64,000 nucleotides of DNA from Balneola sp. (GTDB lineage: Bacteria; Bacteroidota; Rhodothermia; Balneolales; Balneolaceae). Both the position numbers and the translations under genes were made by a program. The notes beneath the pieces are model-generated. The model had not been told where the DNA came from. It saw only the letters and a program-made list of their open reading frames with translations, and did no database searches. The stretch lies in contig NZMW01000004.1 of NCBI GenBank assembly GCA_002694685.1, positions 740,632 to 804,631 on the forward strand, written 5' to 3'. Below, one piece after another: positions 62,289 through 64,000 of this stretch. The first letter of the stretch is position 1. Every line of letters starts with the position of its first letter.

Positions 62289-62888
62289 TCAGGAATCCAA
62301 ACGGATTGCCAAATCAAAAACGATGTTGAGCTCATCGCTTACCTGAACAAGACCAAAAAGGGGAGATGGAGGCGTAAGACCAAAGTCAGTCATATACAGA
62401 ATTTTATTTCCTCCTACAATTACCCGGTCCTCCATGCTGGAAAAAGCGTTTAAGGGTACATTATATTTTCGTTCAACTCCGGCAATAGTGATAGTGACTT
62501 TTGCTGTTTGTGGAATCAGGTCCAGTGAGTCTTTCAGAACTAATTCATTCAGGGTGATTTGTATGAAAGGATGTTCTTCATATTTGAGTGTACTGCGGAA
62601 ATCTCTGTTGATAGCTTTTTTCCCACAGTCAAACTTGTTCACTTCCAAAAATAAGGAAACACCACTCACATCAATAGTTTCACCAATGTATTGATAGGTG
62701 AAATTGAGAGAGTCCCGTTGCAGCTCATGCTCAGAGAGACAGCGGAAATCATTCACATTTGATTTTCCATTAATGCTTAACTTACTCTGATTCGTAAACT
62801 GAACCTGTCCGGTTTGTGCGAGGGCATAAGCAGGAAGGGTACAGATTGCCGGAATCAGTATTTTTTGAAGAATTTTTTTCGTTCTCAT
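62289..62888 (-). CDS. Secreted YceI-like protein
   Basis: 199 residues with a signal peptide (about 1-25, ending ALAQ). The mature part is YceI-like but diverged: SKLSINGKSNVNDFRCLSE matches the G.SNVHDW strand, and KYEEHPFIQITLNEL, VTITIAGVERKYNVPLNAF and MTDFGLTPPSPLFGLVQVSDELNIVFDL match the later strands. It also has two extra Cys (FRCL and FDCGK) that could pair. It is convergent to the porin and divergent from hisN. A role with the other YceI protein in handling a periplasmic lipid or redox carrier is possible (inference). Confidence 0.85.
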   Translation of the reverse strand: MRTKKILQKILIPAICTLPAYALAQTGQVQFTNQSKLSINGKSNVNDFRCLSEHELQRDSLNFTYQYIGETIDVSGVSLFLEVNKFDCGKKAINRDFRSTLKYEEHPFIQITLNELVLKDSLDLIPQTAKVTITIAGVERKYNVPLNAFSSMEDRVIVGGNKILYMTDFGLTPPSPLFGLVQVSDELNIVFDLAIRLDS

Positions 62889-62943
62889 AGTTTAAGCGGA
62901 AAGTAACGTACTATTTTAAATTTTTGATGAATCTTTAAGTTTA

Positions 62944-63714
62944 ATGAACCAAGAATTATTACAAGCAGCAACTGAAATAGCCAAAATTGGCGGACATCAC
63001 ACCTTAAAATACTTTAAAAAAAATGTAGAGGTAATAAGTAAAGCAGATGATTCGCCTGTAACTATTGCAGACAAAGAAACTGAGCAGATAATCCGAAAAG
63101 AAATCCAGAAAAGATATCCTGATCATGGAATTATTGGAGAAGAATTTGGGAGGACTAACGAAGACAGCAACATACAGTGGGTGCTTGACCCTATTGACGG
63201 GACAAAGTCTTTTATCCATGGAATACCTTTCTATACAACTCTGATTGGCATTTTGATAGATAACGAGCCACAGGTTGGAATCATTTACGCACCGGCACTT
63301 GAAGAGATTTGTGTCGCGGCCATTGGTGAGGGAGCTACCTTAAATGGAGAGCCTTGCAAAGTACGTGATACGGAACAACTCGAGGATGCCACGCTGTTGG
63401 TAACAGAGATATACCGCTTTAAAGAAATGGATCAACAGGAAGTTTTTGAGGAACTCATGTCCAAAACTAAACTACATAGAACATGGGGTGATGCCTATGG
63501 ACACATGATGGTTGCTACCGGTAGGGCTGACGTTATGTACGATCCCATTCTTAATATTTGGGATGCAGCCGCGTTATTACCCGTGATGCGAGAAGCCGGT
63601 GGCGTATTCAGTGATATTGAAGGAAATGAAACTATCCATTCCGGAAATGGATTTTCGACAAATAAAGCATTATTCCCGGAAGTAAAGAAAATATTTGAAG
63701 CACACAGCAAATAA
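62944..63714 (+). CDS. hisN: Inositol-monophosphatase family; probable histidinol-phosphatase
   Basis: 256 residues with the Mg-dependent phosphatase motifs: VTIADKETEQIIR, GEEFG (Glu ligands), the DPIDGTKSFIHGIPFYTTLIG motif that holds two Asp ligands, and WDAAALLPVMREAGG near the C-terminus. The IDGTKSF and WGDAYGHMMVATGRAD segments are the pattern of HisN-type histinol-phosphate phosphatases rather than SuhB or CysQ. It would finish histidine biosynthesis (hisI is at 53.4 kb). ATG 62944; its stop shares a base with the next ATG (TAATG). Confidence 0.88.
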   Translation: MNQELLQAATEIAKIGGHHTLKYFKKNVEVISKADDSPVTIADKETEQIIRKEIQKRYPDHGIIGEEFGRTNEDSNIQWVLDPIDGTKSFIHGIPFYTTLIGILIDNEPQVGIIYAPALEEICVAAIGEGATLNGEPCKVRDTEQLEDATLLVTEIYRFKEMDQQEVFEELMSKTKLHRTWGDAYGHMMVATGRADVMYDPILNIWDAAALLPVMREAGGVFSDIEGNETIHSGNGFSTNKALFPEVKKIFEAHSK

Positions 63715-64000
63715 TGAATAAACTACTGACCGCACTTTTTCTGTTTCTTTTTTCAACCGTTACCTTTGCTCAAAGTCAGGTAGACTGGAAGTATCAATCC
63801 TATCCTGAATTACCATTTGAACTGAGTCATATTCAGCTTGATTTAAATATTGAGGCTGAGTCTTCTCTGGTTAAAGGAGTAGGAAGATATGAACTGACTT
63901 CCCGCAGGCCAGATTTAGCTCAAATCATTTTCAATACCTCCGACCTGGATGTGAAAGAGATTTCATCAGAAGGTAATGCCATGGATTTTGAGGTAAGTAA
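63714..64000 (+). CDS. Secreted M1-type aminopeptidase, N-terminal part (cut by window)
   Basis: Only 95 codons are visible before the right edge. A signal peptide (about 1-19, ending FAQS) is followed by ELPFELSHIQLDLNIEAESSLVKGVGRYELTSRRPDLAQIIFNTSDLDVKEI (here read in parts HIQLDLNIEAESSL, VKGVGRYELTS and IIFNTSDLDVKEI), the saddle-like beta domain that opens M1 (aminopeptidase N) peptidases. The zinc-binding HExxH would lie beyond the window, so the class is inferred. ATG 63714 overlaps the hisN stop (TAATG), showing translational coupling. Confidence 0.72.
   Translation, partial: MNKLLTALFLFLFSTVTFAQSQVDWKYQSYPELPFELSHIQLDLNIEAESSLVKGVGRYELTSRRPDLAQIIFNTSDLDVKEISSEGNAMDFEVS

Overview
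The window looks like a chromosomal segment of a marine, FCB-group bacterium, most probably Balneolota (Balneola/Gracilimonas-like) or a close relative of Bacteroidota. This is inferred from the purN-purH-mreB order, DUF6090 and DUF547 proteins, the TIGR04283-type glycosyltransferase, carboxypeptidase-regulatory-like outer-membrane proteins, a TAnnTTTG-type -7 element before recA, and the scarcity of Shine-Dalgarno sites. No rRNA, tRNA, CRISPR array, prophage, transposase or integrase was seen. The window is mostly housekeeping and metabolic DNA with repeat-rich intergenic gaps.

Layout. 1-6 kb (minus): mreB (cut by the window edge), purH, purN, an AI-2E family permease, recX and recA, with recX-recA and permease-recX overlapping. 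6-10 kb (minus): a carboxypeptidase-regulatory-like protein, a kynureninase-like enzyme, a zinc-ribbon membrane protein and tryptophan 2,3-dioxygenase, which together suggest tryptophan degradation to anthranilates. 10-16 kb (plus): an N-acetylglucosamine-kinase-like protein, a repeat-filled gap, tatD, then two accessory genes (a DUF5063 protein and an atypically GC-rich outer-membrane barrel) bracketed by copies of one intergenic repeat, then a periplasmic cupin and an oxidoreductase. 16-21 kb: a Na/Pi symporter, three small secreted or lipid-anchored unknowns, and pdxB.

21-30 kb (mostly plus): pyrimidine-nucleoside phosphorylase, then a PspA operon holding full-length PspA, a shortened PspA paralogue and a membrane/coiled-coil protein, followed by enoyl-CoA hydratase, a CorC-like protein and a two-lobed AAA+ ATPase. 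Because PspA is a bacterial ESCRT-III relative, this group is the best candidate for an uncharacterised membrane-remodelling module. A fold-back repeat then abuts a truncated tandem DUF6090 copy. 30-36 kb: phosphofructokinase with a mixed ATP/PPi signature, a CE15-type esterase, ThuA protein, NAD(P)-binding protein, azurin and an oxidoreductase. 36-43 kb: a complete TetR-TolC-HlyD-ABC-ABC-permease-permease export operon (YbhGFSR-like) with a probable 47-residue ORF inside it.

43-64 kb: two DEAD-box RNA helicases with structured leaders, a glycosyltransferase, DUF547, a BamA/TamA-like barrel, a GAF histidine kinase, an SMP-30-like lipoprotein, an LCIB-like carbonic-anhydrase-fold protein, hisI between palindromic repeats, yidD-cysS-folE, a Dabb protein and an Smr protein set between heptanucleotide arrays, a hexapeptide acetyltransferase, a membrane-anchored MutS-like ATPase, a YceI-porin-YceI group, hisN, and the start of an M1-type aminopeptidase cut by the window edge.
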